64,000 nucleotides of DNA from REEB481 sp964586595 (GTDB lineage: Bacteria > Bacteroidota > Bacteroidia > NS11-12g > UBA955): positions 62,001 to 126,000 of the forward strand of contig CAZPHB010000004.1 of NCBI GenBank assembly GCA_964586595.1. The letters are read 5' to 3'. The notes beneath the pieces were generated by a model that saw nothing but the letters and a program-made list of their open reading frames with translations, ran no database searches and was not told where the DNA came from. Positions 49,611-59,327 of this stretch are shown here, piece by piece; the stretch's first letter is position 1, and each line of letters starts with the position of its first letter. The translations under genes were made by a program, and so were the position numbers.

Positions 49611-51005
49611 ATGGCAGGCTTGTTCTTAAAGGCACAATTGCTCAATTCGCACTTTTTGAAATTCTTCATCATTCTTCTTCATCTGAGCGCTGCCGCCTTC
49701 GTGACGCCCAAGGTGCAGGCACAAACCTACATCCAACGCAGCGGTGACAGCTTCGTTTTCATGCGCAATGGTGCACCATACTATGTAAAGGGTGTGGGAG
49801 GCACGGTGCATCTGGATTTGGCCGTTTCCATCGGCGCAAACTCGGTGAGAACCTGGGGCATTGAAGAGGCTGCAAGCATTCTTGATGCGGCGCATGAACG
49901 CGGGCTTACGGTGATGCTCGGATTTTGGTTGCAGCATGAACGACATGGATTCAACTATTCTGATACTGCGAAAGTTGGCAGGCAATACCGACACTTCTGT
50001 CAGGCCATCATGAAGTTCAAAGACCATCCTGCACTCTTGATGTGGGGCATCGGAAACGAATTGGATTTGAACTATACCAATCCGGCGTGTTGGGATGCCG
50101 TTCAAGATTTGGCACGTTATGCGCATCTTGTAGATCCCAATCATCCCACATCAACCGTAACTGCCGGTCTTGACTCCATGGATGTGCAATGGATCTTAAA
50201 AAAAGCGCCAGACATAGATCTGCTCGGCATCAATACCTACGGCGATATTGCAGGAGTTCCGCGAAACATCAGGCGATTCGGCTGGACTGGCCCGTATATG
50301 ATTACCGAATGGGGACCCAATGGCTATTGGGAAGCGCCGCAAACTTCATGGAAAGCAGCCATCGAACAGAGCAGCTCGGATAAAAAAGCTGTGTACCTGG
50401 CGCGCTACAAGGATTTCATCGCCCCCAATACCAGCCATTGCCTTGGATCTTACGCTTTTCTATGGGGTGCAAAACAAGAATACACGGAAACCTGGTTTGG
50501 CTTATTCAACAAGAACGGCCAGCCCACAGAGCCTATTGACGCCCTTGAATTCGTTTTCACCGGAGCTTGGCCTTCAAAACCGGCGCCAAGCATTTCAGCG
50601 ATGTCTATTTCCGGTTTTGAACAATCTGAAGCCATGCTCAAAGCAGGAAACTGGCATCATGCCACACTCAATGCCGGGCTGGGTCAAGGCGGAACCGGGC
50701 AATCCCCGCGCTTGCGTTATACCTGGATCATTTTAGAAGAAAGTACAGATAAAAAATCAGGTGGTGATGCAGAACAAGCTGCCGGCGAAGTGCGCAGCAA
50801 TATGCGCGGTGCCCACAGCAACACACTGCAATTTCGCGCCCCTGACAGACCAGGCGCCTACCGGCTGTTTGCCCATGTGGAATGCAATGGAAAAACCGCA
50901 TACCACAACATCCCCTTTTGGGTTCAGGAGCGAAGTCCGGAGGACGGCCCCGCCCGCCTGATAGAAGTCAAAACTCAACACATGCGTTCCTTCCATGAAG
51001 AATAA
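49611..51005 (+). CDS. Secreted TIM-barrel glycoside hydrolase (GH2/GH5-like clan A)
   Basis: About 464 residues: a signal peptide (~1-38), a barrel (~40-330), and a C-terminal sandwich (~340-464). The clan A pair is clear: acid/base E150 in MWGIGNELDLN and nucleophile E233 in YMITEWGPNG; the early FMRNGAPYYVKGVGG resembles the opening of GH2-type barrels. The target sugar is unknown; the locus suggests beta-glucan. The frame is open back to 49488, but ATG 49611 precedes a good signal peptide. Its end overlaps the next gene by 11 bases. Confidence 0.8.
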   Translation: MAGLFLKAQLLNSHFLKFFIILLHLSAAAFVTPKVQAQTYIQRSGDSFVFMRNGAPYYVKGVGGTVHLDLAVSIGANSVRTWGIEEAASILDAAHERGLTVMLGFWLQHERHGFNYSDTAKVGRQYRHFCQAIMKFKDHPALLMWGIGNELDLNYTNPACWDAVQDLARYAHLVDPNHPTSTVTAGLDSMDVQWILKKAPDIDLLGINTYGDIAGVPRNIRRFGWTGPYMITEWGPNGYWEAPQTSWKAAIEQSSSDKKAVYLARYKDFIAPNTSHCLGSYAFLWGAKQEYTETWFGLFNKNGQPTEPIDALEFVFTGAWPSKPAPSISAMSISGFEQSEAMLKAGNWHHATLNAGLGQGGTGQSPRLRYTWIILEESTDKKSGGDAEQAAGEVRSNMRGAHSNTLQFRAPDRPGAYRLFAHVECNGKTAYHNIPFWVQERSPEDGPARLIEVKTQHMRSFHEE

Positions 51006-52869
51006 AACACCACGCCTTGGCTTGCTTCTGGGAACGTTGTATGTAACCACAGCACTGCATGGACAAAAGTACGATTCCACCCTGAATCTTCTGCGTCCGG
51101 GCATTCTTGAATCCATACATCCTGCCGCGATGCCACCGCCCAGCCTCAGGCAGTTTCAGGTAAGCGGTTACTATCGCTTCATGGCAAATTACCGGCACCT
51201 GAGCGAATCGTATCCACACCTTGCCGCCCACCCCAACAACATTTTTATTGGCGATGACAGTCAGATTCCGCAGCTGTTGCTGAACCTGGGCGGCAGCATC
51301 GCGCCAAATACCTCGTTCGGAACAGATTTGTTTCTTTGGACACCCATGACCGGTGCCGGAGCTGCGGAAGGCGTTAAAGGCTTAAACCTGGGCGTAAACC
51401 TACACGGTACTTATGCCGGTGACTTTGGCACCTTTACGCTGCATACCGGAGGCATCAACTGGTATGCCTTATCGCCGTTCACCTTTCAAACCAACCGTGG
51501 ATACAATCGCTTTTCCCTGTTTGAACGCAATCCCTGGGATCCCAATACTTCCACGCTCGAAGCACGCTACAAAACCTACCACAGTGCCGGCAACTTCAAC
51601 CAGGATCAACGCTGGGGTCAGCAGGCTTTCCATGGCATGATCCTGGAAGCTACAGCCCTCCCACATGGATTTTCGGGCGTCATCATGTATGGCAAAACGC
51701 AGCTGAACGGCGGACTTTCGCCCATCCCCAACAATTCATTCGGCGGACGCATCAGCAAGCAATACGGAAACAACTTTGCATCCCTCAACAGCTTTAATTC
51801 TGAAGCCATATTGGATTCTGTGCGCGGAACACGTTTCGGCATGAACATCCATACCCTGGAGTTTCATCAACAAGCCGGTTCCTTTCTATTCAAGGGTGAA
51901 ATGGGCATTGGCAGAACCTATGAACCTGATGCACGCGGAGCTTGGGGCGAAGCACTTTCCCTGAAAATTGAGAAAAAGATTGCTTCCAAACTCAGCGGCG
52001 AGTTGCATCTGTACCGCATCAGCCCAAGAGTGGTGAACAACAGTTCCATATTCATCAACAGCAGCTATACCGAACCGGAATCCGGGAATACAAACACCGC
52101 TACACAGCCGGTGCTTCCTGCCGTGGCCAGCGCCATGACACCCATTGGCCAACTGGTAAACAACAGACAAGGTGCAGACCTGAACATCCTTTGGGATCTG
52201 GGAAACCTTAAAGCGGGATTTGGCTGGAGCATGTCCGGAGAATTGGAACGCACCTCCAACCGCATTACCTACGGACATCCCGTAAACAACCTCGCCCTGT
52301 CGCGGATGTGGCGCTGGGATTTCCCCGCCAACGTTGGCCCATACGGCAACTTGTCGAAAATATACCGCTCGGTTTATGAAACCCTGATCCTCACGGAAGT
52401 GGACCCCGGAAATGGACTTCCATTGACCGACAAGTATTTTAACAGCCTGGAATTACATCTGCGCGCAGTGCACGAGCTGGGCAGGAAAAGGATATACACA
52501 AATTACCTGGGACAATTCAGTTCCGCACAAACATTCCTGTCTCCGGTAACCGTGTTTAGCGAACAAGCACTGATGCGCACCTATTACCACCAATTGGAAT
52601 CATACCTGGTCATGGGCAAAGGGTTCACCTTTTGCAACTACCTCGGCTTGGAACGGAACATCGCCAACTATAAAACTGCTACTGATGTAGTTTCCCGCAG
52701 GCCCAAAAACCAAACCGCCCTGGCCTTTGCCACCGGCTTTGACCTCAAACTGAGCAAAGGTGCCGGATTGTATGTACGACAACGCTGGATGAAGGGTTAC
52801 GACAGCAGCTTCGCCAAAGACCGCTATCAAGGCTACGAAACCAGCATGGAACTAAAAATATTCTTCTGA
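50995..52869 (+). CDS. Outer-membrane beta-barrel protein
   Basis: A 624-residue protein with a signal peptide (~1-23) and a strand-rich body with alternating hydrophobic and aromatic residues, closing with SMELKIFF, a typical last barrel strand with terminal Phe. There is no TonB box or plug domain, so it is not a SusC-type transporter; a porin-like channel or an enzyme-anchoring barrel is possible. It is coupled to the glycosidase before it and lies two bases ahead of a second barrel gene. Confidence 0.7.
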   Translation: MKNKTPRLGLLLGTLYVTTALHGQKYDSTLNLLRPGILESIHPAAMPPPSLRQFQVSGYYRFMANYRHLSESYPHLAAHPNNIFIGDDSQIPQLLLNLGGSIAPNTSFGTDLFLWTPMTGAGAAEGVKGLNLGVNLHGTYAGDFGTFTLHTGGINWYALSPFTFQTNRGYNRFSLFERNPWDPNTSTLEARYKTYHSAGNFNQDQRWGQQAFHGMILEATALPHGFSGVIMYGKTQLNGGLSPIPNNSFGGRISKQYGNNFASLNSFNSEAILDSVRGTRFGMNIHTLEFHQQAGSFLFKGEMGIGRTYEPDARGAWGEALSLKIEKKIASKLSGELHLYRISPRVVNNSSIFINSSYTEPESGNTNTATQPVLPAVASAMTPIGQLVNNRQGADLNILWDLGNLKAGFGWSMSGELERTSNRITYGHPVNNLALSRMWRWDFPANVGPYGNLSKIYRSVYETLILTEVDPGNGLPLTDKYFNSLELHLRAVHELGRKRIYTNYLGQFSSAQTFLSPVTVFSEQALMRTYYHQLESYLVMGKGFTFCNYLGLERNIANYKTATDVVSRRPKNQTALAFATGFDLKLSKGAGLYVRQRWMKGYDSSFAKDRYQGYETSMELKIFF

Positions 52870-52871
52870 AG

Positions 52872-54578
52872 ATGCGCAAGCTCCACCTTTCTCTGTTCAT
52901 TCTTGCCACAGTTTTAGCCAACCAACTGGAGGCGCAGAAAACCGTGAGTTTTACCGGTGCGGCTCGCTCTGCCGTAAACAACAACAAGCTCAATACCCTG
53001 GACAGTATTCCCGATACTTCCACTGTGCTGCGCAATACCACGGGTTATGCCCTGATTGACCTTGGTGTGAACATCAGACCCAACAAAAACACGGAAATTC
53101 TGGGGATGTTCCGCATCCGCAATCAGTATGGAGGATTTTGGGGCGCCGGCGTGGGCTTTGACGTGCGACAACTTTGGCTGAAGGGAATTGTTGCCAATGC
53201 CGTTCGCTATCAATTAGGCGACCTGAACCTGAAACAAACTCCATTTACCTTATACAACCACCATGCCGACCGTCCGGATTCCATGCCGGATGTGTTTCTG
53301 CTCCAGCAGCACATCGTGGACTATGAGCGTTTTTACAGCCGCAATACCTGGCGCCTGCAAGGCTTGCAGGCAGATTTCGGCCTCAAGTTCTCGAAATATC
53401 TGGAAGAAGCCGATTTCAACGGCTACCTGACCCGGCTGCGCGCCAGCAATATGGCGGATATTCCCGACCGACTGATGGGCGGCATCACCATAGATGTGCT
53501 GCAAAGCAAACACCTGGCCCTGAGCTGGAACGGATTTTCTGTTTTCGACGTGCGCGGCACCGCTGCTGATACCAACAGACTGGACAATCGGGTGCAAACC
53601 TTCGGGTTAACCTATACCGCAAAAGTTGCCGGTGGCCAATTGCTGATCAAAGGGGAAAGCGGAACCAGCAAACTTGCCTTCAGCAACGCTGCCGGACTGA
53701 CTTCTCTGCAGGATTACTTCATCTACATAAACGGCAAACTGCGGTTCCCTGAAAAACACCTCAGCCTGGAAGCGGGCTATATGAATATTGGCCCTGATTT
53801 CAGAAGCATCGGCGCCCAAAGCAAAGACATCAATTACCAAGGCTCCAGCGGTTTGTTCAACAGGTATGCCAATGGCAGCAGTCTTAGGGCTCCGGCACTG
53901 CTTGACATGATGGGCAATGAACTGGTGTATAACACTTCTGTAAGCAGCACGCTGATGCCAACATCACAAGAATTCAATGCAGTGCTGCCTTACGGAACTG
54001 CAACTTTTAACCGTCTGGGCGGCTTTGCCGGAATGCGCTATGCACATCCGTCAGGATTCAGCGTGGACTTAAGTCACCACCAACTGCGCGAAATCAGGGG
54101 ACAAGGAACGCTGGCGCTGAAATCATTCCAGCAAACCAAAGCCCATGTGCTGCTCGACCTGGCGAAATTCAGCGGAACCCGCAAAGGGAAAAAACTGCGC
54201 TTCGGCATAGACAGGCAAAATGTAGCGCGCGGCAGCAGCATCGCCTTTGAAGAGGTGAACTTCAACAGATGGAGGTTCAGCGCAGGCACAGAGGTGGAAG
54301 TATTCAAAAAAATAGACATCCTGTTCGGCTACGTGCAACAACAAAGCACAGGTACTGATTTTATCGCAGAGCGCGATGAATACTCGCGTGTTAGCTTTCT
54401 GAACAGAACTTCCTACAGCAACAAACAACAGCTGCTTGCCGGTGGCATCCGCTGCCGCTTTGAAGGGAACACCTACTTTACCGCCTTCTACCAACAACAA
54501 GTGAACAAGAAACCTTCCGAAGGAACGCCCGATTATCAAATCAACCAGTTTTCCCTCATCTATAACATGAATTTTTGA
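52872..54578 (+). CDS. Outer-membrane beta-barrel protein
   Basis: A 568-residue protein with a signal peptide (~1-22, ending near QLEAQ), alternating strands throughout, and the terminal strand INQFSLIYNMNF with final Phe. As with its neighbour, no plug domain is seen. Together they may form channels for oligosaccharides or a surface complex with the lipoproteins that follow. The assignment to a transport role is inference from context. Confidence 0.7.
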   Translation: MRKLHLSLFILATVLANQLEAQKTVSFTGAARSAVNNNKLNTLDSIPDTSTVLRNTTGYALIDLGVNIRPNKNTEILGMFRIRNQYGGFWGAGVGFDVRQLWLKGIVANAVRYQLGDLNLKQTPFTLYNHHADRPDSMPDVFLLQQHIVDYERFYSRNTWRLQGLQADFGLKFSKYLEEADFNGYLTRLRASNMADIPDRLMGGITIDVLQSKHLALSWNGFSVFDVRGTAADTNRLDNRVQTFGLTYTAKVAGGQLLIKGESGTSKLAFSNAAGLTSLQDYFIYINGKLRFPEKHLSLEAGYMNIGPDFRSIGAQSKDINYQGSSGLFNRYANGSSLRAPALLDMMGNELVYNTSVSSTLMPTSQEFNAVLPYGTATFNRLGGFAGMRYAHPSGFSVDLSHHQLREIRGQGTLALKSFQQTKAHVLLDLAKFSGTRKGKKLRFGIDRQNVARGSSIAFEEVNFNRWRFSAGTEVEVFKKIDILFGYVQQQSTGTDFIAERDEYSRVSFLNRTSYSNKQQLLAGGIRCRFEGNTYFTAFYQQQVNKKPSEGTPDYQINQFSLIYNMNF

Positions 54579-54580
54579 AG

Positions 54581-55585
54581 ATGAAAAAATCAAGATTCAA
54601 CACCATCGCTGTATTGCTGCTCCTCTTGCCTCTGGCAGGTTGTCGCAAGGAACAAGTCTTCGACGGCCCCTCGCTGGAAGACCTGAATAAATCATTTGCG
54701 CTGTTGCAGCCGTTTGCCGCCAACAAAGACAGCGTGGCCTTTGGAAATAAAGAGCTGGTTGCCTTCACCGCGAAATTCAACAAAACGGTACAGTGGCACA
54801 TCCACATCCGTGGTTTGGCTTCGCAAGCGCACAAGGTAATCAGCGGACAGGGCAATGAAATTGCGGCACCTGCCGGGCTATGGAATGGCTCCACTACCTA
54901 TTTCCCCATGTTCACGGAAGAAGCATGCACCGCAACCCTGCGCATTGAAGGTGTAACAGACAGCTTCAGTCTTCCGATAAAAATCAGTTCCGTAAAAAAG
55001 AATCAGGGATTGCTGTTGTCCGATTTTGAAACCGGCATCAATGGTACTTGGAACAGATTTGTGCAAAGCGGGGCATCCATGGACCTATCTGCCAAACAGG
55101 ATTCGCTGGCACCACAAGGCAACAGATACCTCAACATGGCCGGTACCGTGAGTTGGGATTGGCTTACCGTGCTGCTCGACATCCCGGCTACCTCATACGG
55201 AGGCACAGTGTTTCCGTTAAGCAGCAATCCCGACGCAGTATATTTCAATTGCCTCATTTACGGGGTTCCCAATACCAATCCGAGTTTGGTACTGTTTCAG
55301 TTCAAGGAAGACGACAACAAAGACGGGAATTTCAACCCCAATACCGAAGACCAATATGACTTGCAGGTGAATGTAAACTGGTCCGGCTGGAAGCTGGTGA
55401 GCGTGAAATATTCAGACATCATTTCCCTGTCCAATGGACAACCTACTACGCCTAAAGGAGACAGCAAACACAATCCCGATAAAATATCTGTCATTTCCAT
55501 GCTGCATCTGGCAGACCCCAAAGGAGGATTCGCCAACACTAAAGTTGATTACCTCTGCTTCACTTCAACGCCATTGGAACCCTGA
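54581..55585 (+). CDS. Surface lipoprotein, glycan-binding candidate
   Basis: A 334-residue lipoprotein: lipobox LPLAGC with C21, then ~130 residues of Ig-like strand-rich sequence, then a carbohydrate-binding-like sandwich (~145-330, from LLSDFETGINGTWNRFVQSG). The last part resembles that of the next gene. Such lipoproteins in glycan loci often hold the polysaccharide at the cell surface. The ATG at 54581 is better than the TTG at 54575. Overlap with the next gene is one base (TGATG). Confidence 0.7.
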   Translation: MKKSRFNTIAVLLLLLPLAGCRKEQVFDGPSLEDLNKSFALLQPFAANKDSVAFGNKELVAFTAKFNKTVQWHIHIRGLASQAHKVISGQGNEIAAPAGLWNGSTTYFPMFTEEACTATLRIEGVTDSFSLPIKISSVKKNQGLLLSDFETGINGTWNRFVQSGASMDLSAKQDSLAPQGNRYLNMAGTVSWDWLTVLLDIPATSYGGTVFPLSSNPDAVYFNCLIYGVPNTNPSLVLFQFKEDDNKDGNFNPNTEDQYDLQVNVNWSGWKLVSVKYSDIISLSNGQPTTPKGDSKHNPDKISVISMLHLADPKGGFANTKVDYLCFTSTPLEP

Positions 55586-56229
55586 TGTACGTCAAAGCCG
55601 CCCTGTTTCTATTGCCGCTGCTCACGGCCTGTGCCTCGGGCAGGAGTGGCTGGGTGCGCCCGGAAGTTCGCAACCTGTACGACAGCATGCCGGCATCGAA
55701 TACTGCTTCCCTCAACGGCTTCAGCGAACTTTCCATTTTCTCTGATTACATGGACAACAGCGTTTGGGTTTCTAAGGAAGCAGCTTGTGTGCGCATGGCG
55801 CAAGAATCAAAAAACACCTTCAGCGGTCAGGGAAGCCTGCACCTCACCTGGGATAAAATTTCCGGAGGATGCAACTGGATTGGTTTGGGCTTCGGCTGGA
55901 ACAGCTGGGCTCCCAAGGACATGAATGATGTTGTGGACAGTGCAGCAATTCAAATGCAGATTAAATCGGTAAAAGGTTCATTCAGCAATTTGCCGGTGGC
56001 CTTTGGTCTGGAAGATTATGCCGGTGGTCAGGCCTGGTACGGATTCAACCGTGGCCTGACCAACGGCACTTTTAACGACAGTTCCTGGACTGCCGTAACC
56101 ATTCCATTGAAGAACTTTCCCTTTTCAGCCAATGACGTTGATCTGGGGAAGATGAAACAATTGATCATCCAGCTGGAAGGCGATGGCGCTATTTATCTAG
56201 ACAACATCCACATCATCCGATATCCATAA
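55585..56229 (+). CDS. Lipoprotein with CBM-like domain
   Basis: A 214-residue lipoprotein (lipobox LLTAC, C16). The rest is a beta-sandwich with ELSIFSDYMDNSVWVSKEAA, SLHLTWDKISGGCNWIGLGF, a Trp/Tyr-rich face, and the closing IYLDNIHIIRYP, a plan like CBM11 or other beta-glucan-binding modules. A binding role is inferred. The gene starts in the stop of the preceding one and ends one base ahead of the GH3 gene. Confidence 0.7.
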   Translation: MYVKAALFLLPLLTACASGRSGWVRPEVRNLYDSMPASNTASLNGFSELSIFSDYMDNSVWVSKEAACVRMAQESKNTFSGQGSLHLTWDKISGGCNWIGLGFGWNSWAPKDMNDVVDSAAIQMQIKSVKGSFSNLPVAFGLEDYAGGQAWYGFNRGLTNGTFNDSSWTAVTIPLKNFPFSANDVDLGKMKQLIIQLEGDGAIYLDNIHIIRYP

Positions 56230-56230
56230 C

Positions 56231-58462
56231 ATGAGGCTCAGCGCGTATTTACTCAACTTGCTCCTGTTTTGCTTTGCTGCGGAAGTGCCGGCACAGCAAA
56301 CACCTCCCAATGTGGACTCGTTGATTGCGCGCATGAGTCTGGAAGAGAAAATCGGACAAATGACCCAGATTGACCTGGGCGTGATTGCCCGTGGCAGCAT
56401 CTGCAATCTGGAACAGCCACAGGCATTGGACAGCCTGAAACTGGCAGCAGCCATCACCAAATACCATATCGGCTCCGTCCTGAATGTGGGATGTGGCAGC
56501 GGTGCCATGAGTATGGAGCGCTGGAGAGACATCCTCTCCCAAATCCACGCAGCCAACAAACGACTTTCCAGGCTAAATATCCCCATCATTTACGGGATTG
56601 ATGCCATCCACGGCGCCAATTATACCCTTGGTTCCACCCTGTTTCCGCAACAAATCGGACTTGCCGCCACCTGGGATACAGCTTTGGTGCGGCGTGTGTT
56701 TGCAGCGTCGGCTTACGAAACAAGGGCCGGCGGTACTCCCTGGAATTTTTCACCGGTTTTAGACGTGGCAAGACAACCGTTGTGGTCGCGCTTCTTCGAG
56801 ACTTTTGGCGCCGACGTACTGCTGTGCAGCCGCATGGCAACGGCAGCGGTGCTGGGACTTCAAGGCAACAATCCTGCGGCACCGCACAGCGTGGCTGCCT
56901 GCATGAAACACTTCCTGGGTTATGGAATTCCACTGAGTGGGAAAGACCGAACACCGGCCTGGATTCCGGACCGCGAGCTGCGCGCCTATTTCGCCCCGCC
57001 CTTCCAGGCTGCCATAAATCAAGGCGCCATGACGCTGATGGTCAATTCAGGTGCAATCAATGGAATTCCGGTGCATGCCAACCCGGACATCCTCACCGGA
57101 TTGCTGCGAAAGGAACTGGGATTTGAAGGCGTGGCCGTCAGCGACTGGGAAGACATCCACAAACTGGTGCAGGTGCATCAGGTGGCCCCAAACCTGAAAG
57201 AAGCCGTGTACATGAGCATCAGCGCCGGGCTGGACATGAGCATGACACCAAACGATTTTGCCTTCTGTACCTTGTTGGCTGAACTGGTCAGAGAAGGCCG
57301 CATCTCTGAACAAAGAATCGACAGTTCGGTGCGGCGCATCCTGTTGCTGAAAACAAAATTGGGATTGTTTGAAACACCCATGTACGAAGCAGCATCCTAT
57401 CAGGATTTCGCTTCCGCCAAACACAAACAGCTCAACTACGAAGCCGCGGCGGCATCGCTCACCCTGCTGAAAAACGAGGCTTCGGTTCTTCCGCTGAAAC
57501 CCCGGGAACGCATATTCGTTTGCGGGCCTGCTGCCCATTCCATGCACTTGCTGAATGGTGCCTGGAGTCGCACCTGGCAGGGAACGGATACTTCGTTCAG
57601 TCACCTGCCCGGACAAACCATTGCGGCATGTCTAAGCCAAGTTCAGGGAACAAATTTCGTTGCAGATGATTCCAAATGCACCGACCTGAAACAGCTGATG
57701 CGCCTGGCCAAAGGATCGGATAAAATTGTGATCTGCCTTGCCGAACAGCCAGGCACAGAAATCCCCGGCAATATTGATGACCTAAACCTTCCCAAACCAC
57801 AACAAGAATTGGTACAGGCATTGACCGGATTGGGCAAACCCATCATTCTGGTATGCTGTTTTGGAAGGCCGCGCATCATCCATGAGCAGGCAGCCACTTC
57901 CGATGCGGTACTCTATGCATATTTACCCGGAGATGAAGGTGGCAGGGCCATCGCCGATGCGCTTTGCGGAAGAATAAACCCTTCCGGTCGTTTGCCGTTT
58001 ACATATCCCCGAACCGCCAATGAATTCGTGCATTACGACCATACGGCTTCCGAAGAAATACATACCGACTTTTCCAATACAGCCTACCGCCCCGAGTTCG
58101 ACTTTGGCGCCGGACTTTCATACACCCGGTTCAGGTACGACACCTTGTTGGTTTCCGATACAAGCATAGGAATTCAGGATTCTGTGGTACTGAGCGTGCA
58201 TGTCAGCAATACCGGCAGCCGCAGCGGGCAAGAAACGGTGCAGCTTTACTACCGCGATCAGGTAGCTTCCATCACCCCTGCCGTTAAGAAGTTGGCGGCC
58301 TTCCGCAAAATCCAACTAGAACCGGGCGCCCAGGGCACCGTCCAATTTGTGCTGCGCCCTTCAGACTTTGCGTTTGTTGGAAAGAACCTCAAATACACCA
58401 TAGAACCGGGAGTCGTTACCCTCCAGGTTGATCGCTTCCACCAAAACATCAACATCCGATAA
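56231..58462 (+). CDS. bglX: GH3 family beta-glucosidase
   Basis: A 743-residue exo-acting glycosidase that frees sugars from beta-glucosides. A signal peptide (~1-22) is followed by IGQMTQIDLGVIARG, the barrel motifs YGIDAIHGANYTLGSTLFPQ and KHFLGYG, and the nucleophile D305 in GVAVSDWEDIHKLV. The second domain and a C-terminal fibronectin-like domain (~660-740, VSNTGSRSGQETVQLYY) complete the BglX plan. Likely periplasmic. Its length and domain set are normal. Confidence 0.92.
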   Translation: MRLSAYLLNLLLFCFAAEVPAQQTPPNVDSLIARMSLEEKIGQMTQIDLGVIARGSICNLEQPQALDSLKLAAAITKYHIGSVLNVGCGSGAMSMERWRDILSQIHAANKRLSRLNIPIIYGIDAIHGANYTLGSTLFPQQIGLAATWDTALVRRVFAASAYETRAGGTPWNFSPVLDVARQPLWSRFFETFGADVLLCSRMATAAVLGLQGNNPAAPHSVAACMKHFLGYGIPLSGKDRTPAWIPDRELRAYFAPPFQAAINQGAMTLMVNSGAINGIPVHANPDILTGLLRKELGFEGVAVSDWEDIHKLVQVHQVAPNLKEAVYMSISAGLDMSMTPNDFAFCTLLAELVREGRISEQRIDSSVRRILLLKTKLGLFETPMYEAASYQDFASAKHKQLNYEAAAASLTLLKNEASVLPLKPRERIFVCGPAAHSMHLLNGAWSRTWQGTDTSFSHLPGQTIAACLSQVQGTNFVADDSKCTDLKQLMRLAKGSDKIVICLAEQPGTEIPGNIDDLNLPKPQQELVQALTGLGKPIILVCCFGRPRIIHEQAATSDAVLYAYLPGDEGGRAIADALCGRINPSGRLPFTYPRTANEFVHYDHTASEEIHTDFSNTAYRPEFDFGAGLSYTRFRYDTLLVSDTSIGIQDSVVLSVHVSNTGSRSGQETVQLYYRDQVASITPAVKKLAAFRKIQLEPGAQGTVQFVLRPSDFAFVGKNLKYTIEPGVVTLQVDRFHQNINIR

Positions 58463-58463
58463 C

Positions 58464-59294
58464 ATGAAGATCAAACTCCTGAGCATCATCAGCCTCTGTT
58501 TCATCGCTGCTTGCAAACAATCGGATCCACCACCGGTGACGGAAGTGGTTGAAAAAGGCGACCTGTACTTTTCAGGCTACTACTGGAACATCAAGAACAG
58601 CCTGGGAAATAATGTTGGCCCTGGACCAAACAAGTTTTCAGGTTCATCAGACAATATCTGGCTGGATAAAGACGGCATGCTGCATTTGAAAATCACCAAG
58701 TACAACAACCTTTGGTATTGCAGCGAGGTAATATCCGTGAAAGAATTCGGCTACGGAACCTATATTTTCACCACTGCCAGCGACCTGACTACCTTCAGTG
58801 AAAAAACAGTACTTGGGCTATTCACTTGGAACAATCATTCGTTCCAGAGCCAGGCAAACAGTGAAGTTGACGTGGAGTTTGCGCGCTGGAACAACAGCAA
58901 CGACAGCCAGTTGCTCACCTACAGTGTACAGCCGGTGTGGTTTGACAATGCCGCGCCGTATATTGAGCGCACCCACAGGCCCCGCATTCCGGTTTCGGCA
59001 CTGAAAGGACCTTCCACACATGTATTCAAATGGACTGCCGATTCCATCCGTTGGGAATCATACACAGGGGATCAATATCCGGGCGGCAAACTGCTGGCTT
59101 CCTGGTCGTACCACAAAAACAACATCAGCAGGCGAAAAATGGAAGGCCCCGGGCTGTCAGACCCCATCATCATTCCTGCTCCTGAAGACAGCACCAATGT
59201 GCGGTTCAACATGTGGCTGCTCTTCGGACAGCCTCCGGCGAATGGCAAAGAACAAGAAGCGGTGATCAAATCATTCCGATTTATTCCACAATAA
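58464..59294 (+). CDS. GH16-like lipoprotein (endo-beta-glucanase candidate)
   Basis: A 276-residue lipoprotein (lipobox FIAAC, C17) with a jelly-roll body. The active-site signature of GH16, E-x-D-x-E, appears as EVDVE (E134, D136, E138) in ANSEVDVEFARW, with the flanking Trp-rich strands (LGLFTWNNHSF) expected. GH16 enzymes cut beta-1,3/1,4-glucans and related polysaccharides. It is anchored to the membrane, fitting surface cleavage ahead of GH3 trimming. ATG 58464 is chosen; the frame runs on to 58428 inside the GH3 gene. Confidence 0.78.
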   Translation: MKIKLLSIISLCFIAACKQSDPPPVTEVVEKGDLYFSGYYWNIKNSLGNNVGPGPNKFSGSSDNIWLDKDGMLHLKITKYNNLWYCSEVISVKEFGYGTYIFTTASDLTTFSEKTVLGLFTWNNHSFQSQANSEVDVEFARWNNSNDSQLLTYSVQPVWFDNAAPYIERTHRPRIPVSALKGPSTHVFKWTADSIRWESYTGDQYPGGKLLASWSYHKNNISRRKMEGPGLSDPIIIPAPEDSTNVRFNMWLLFGQPPANGKEQEAVIKSFRFIPQ

Positions 59295-59327
59295 AGAACT
59301 CAAAACAAACTAACCAAATTCAATACC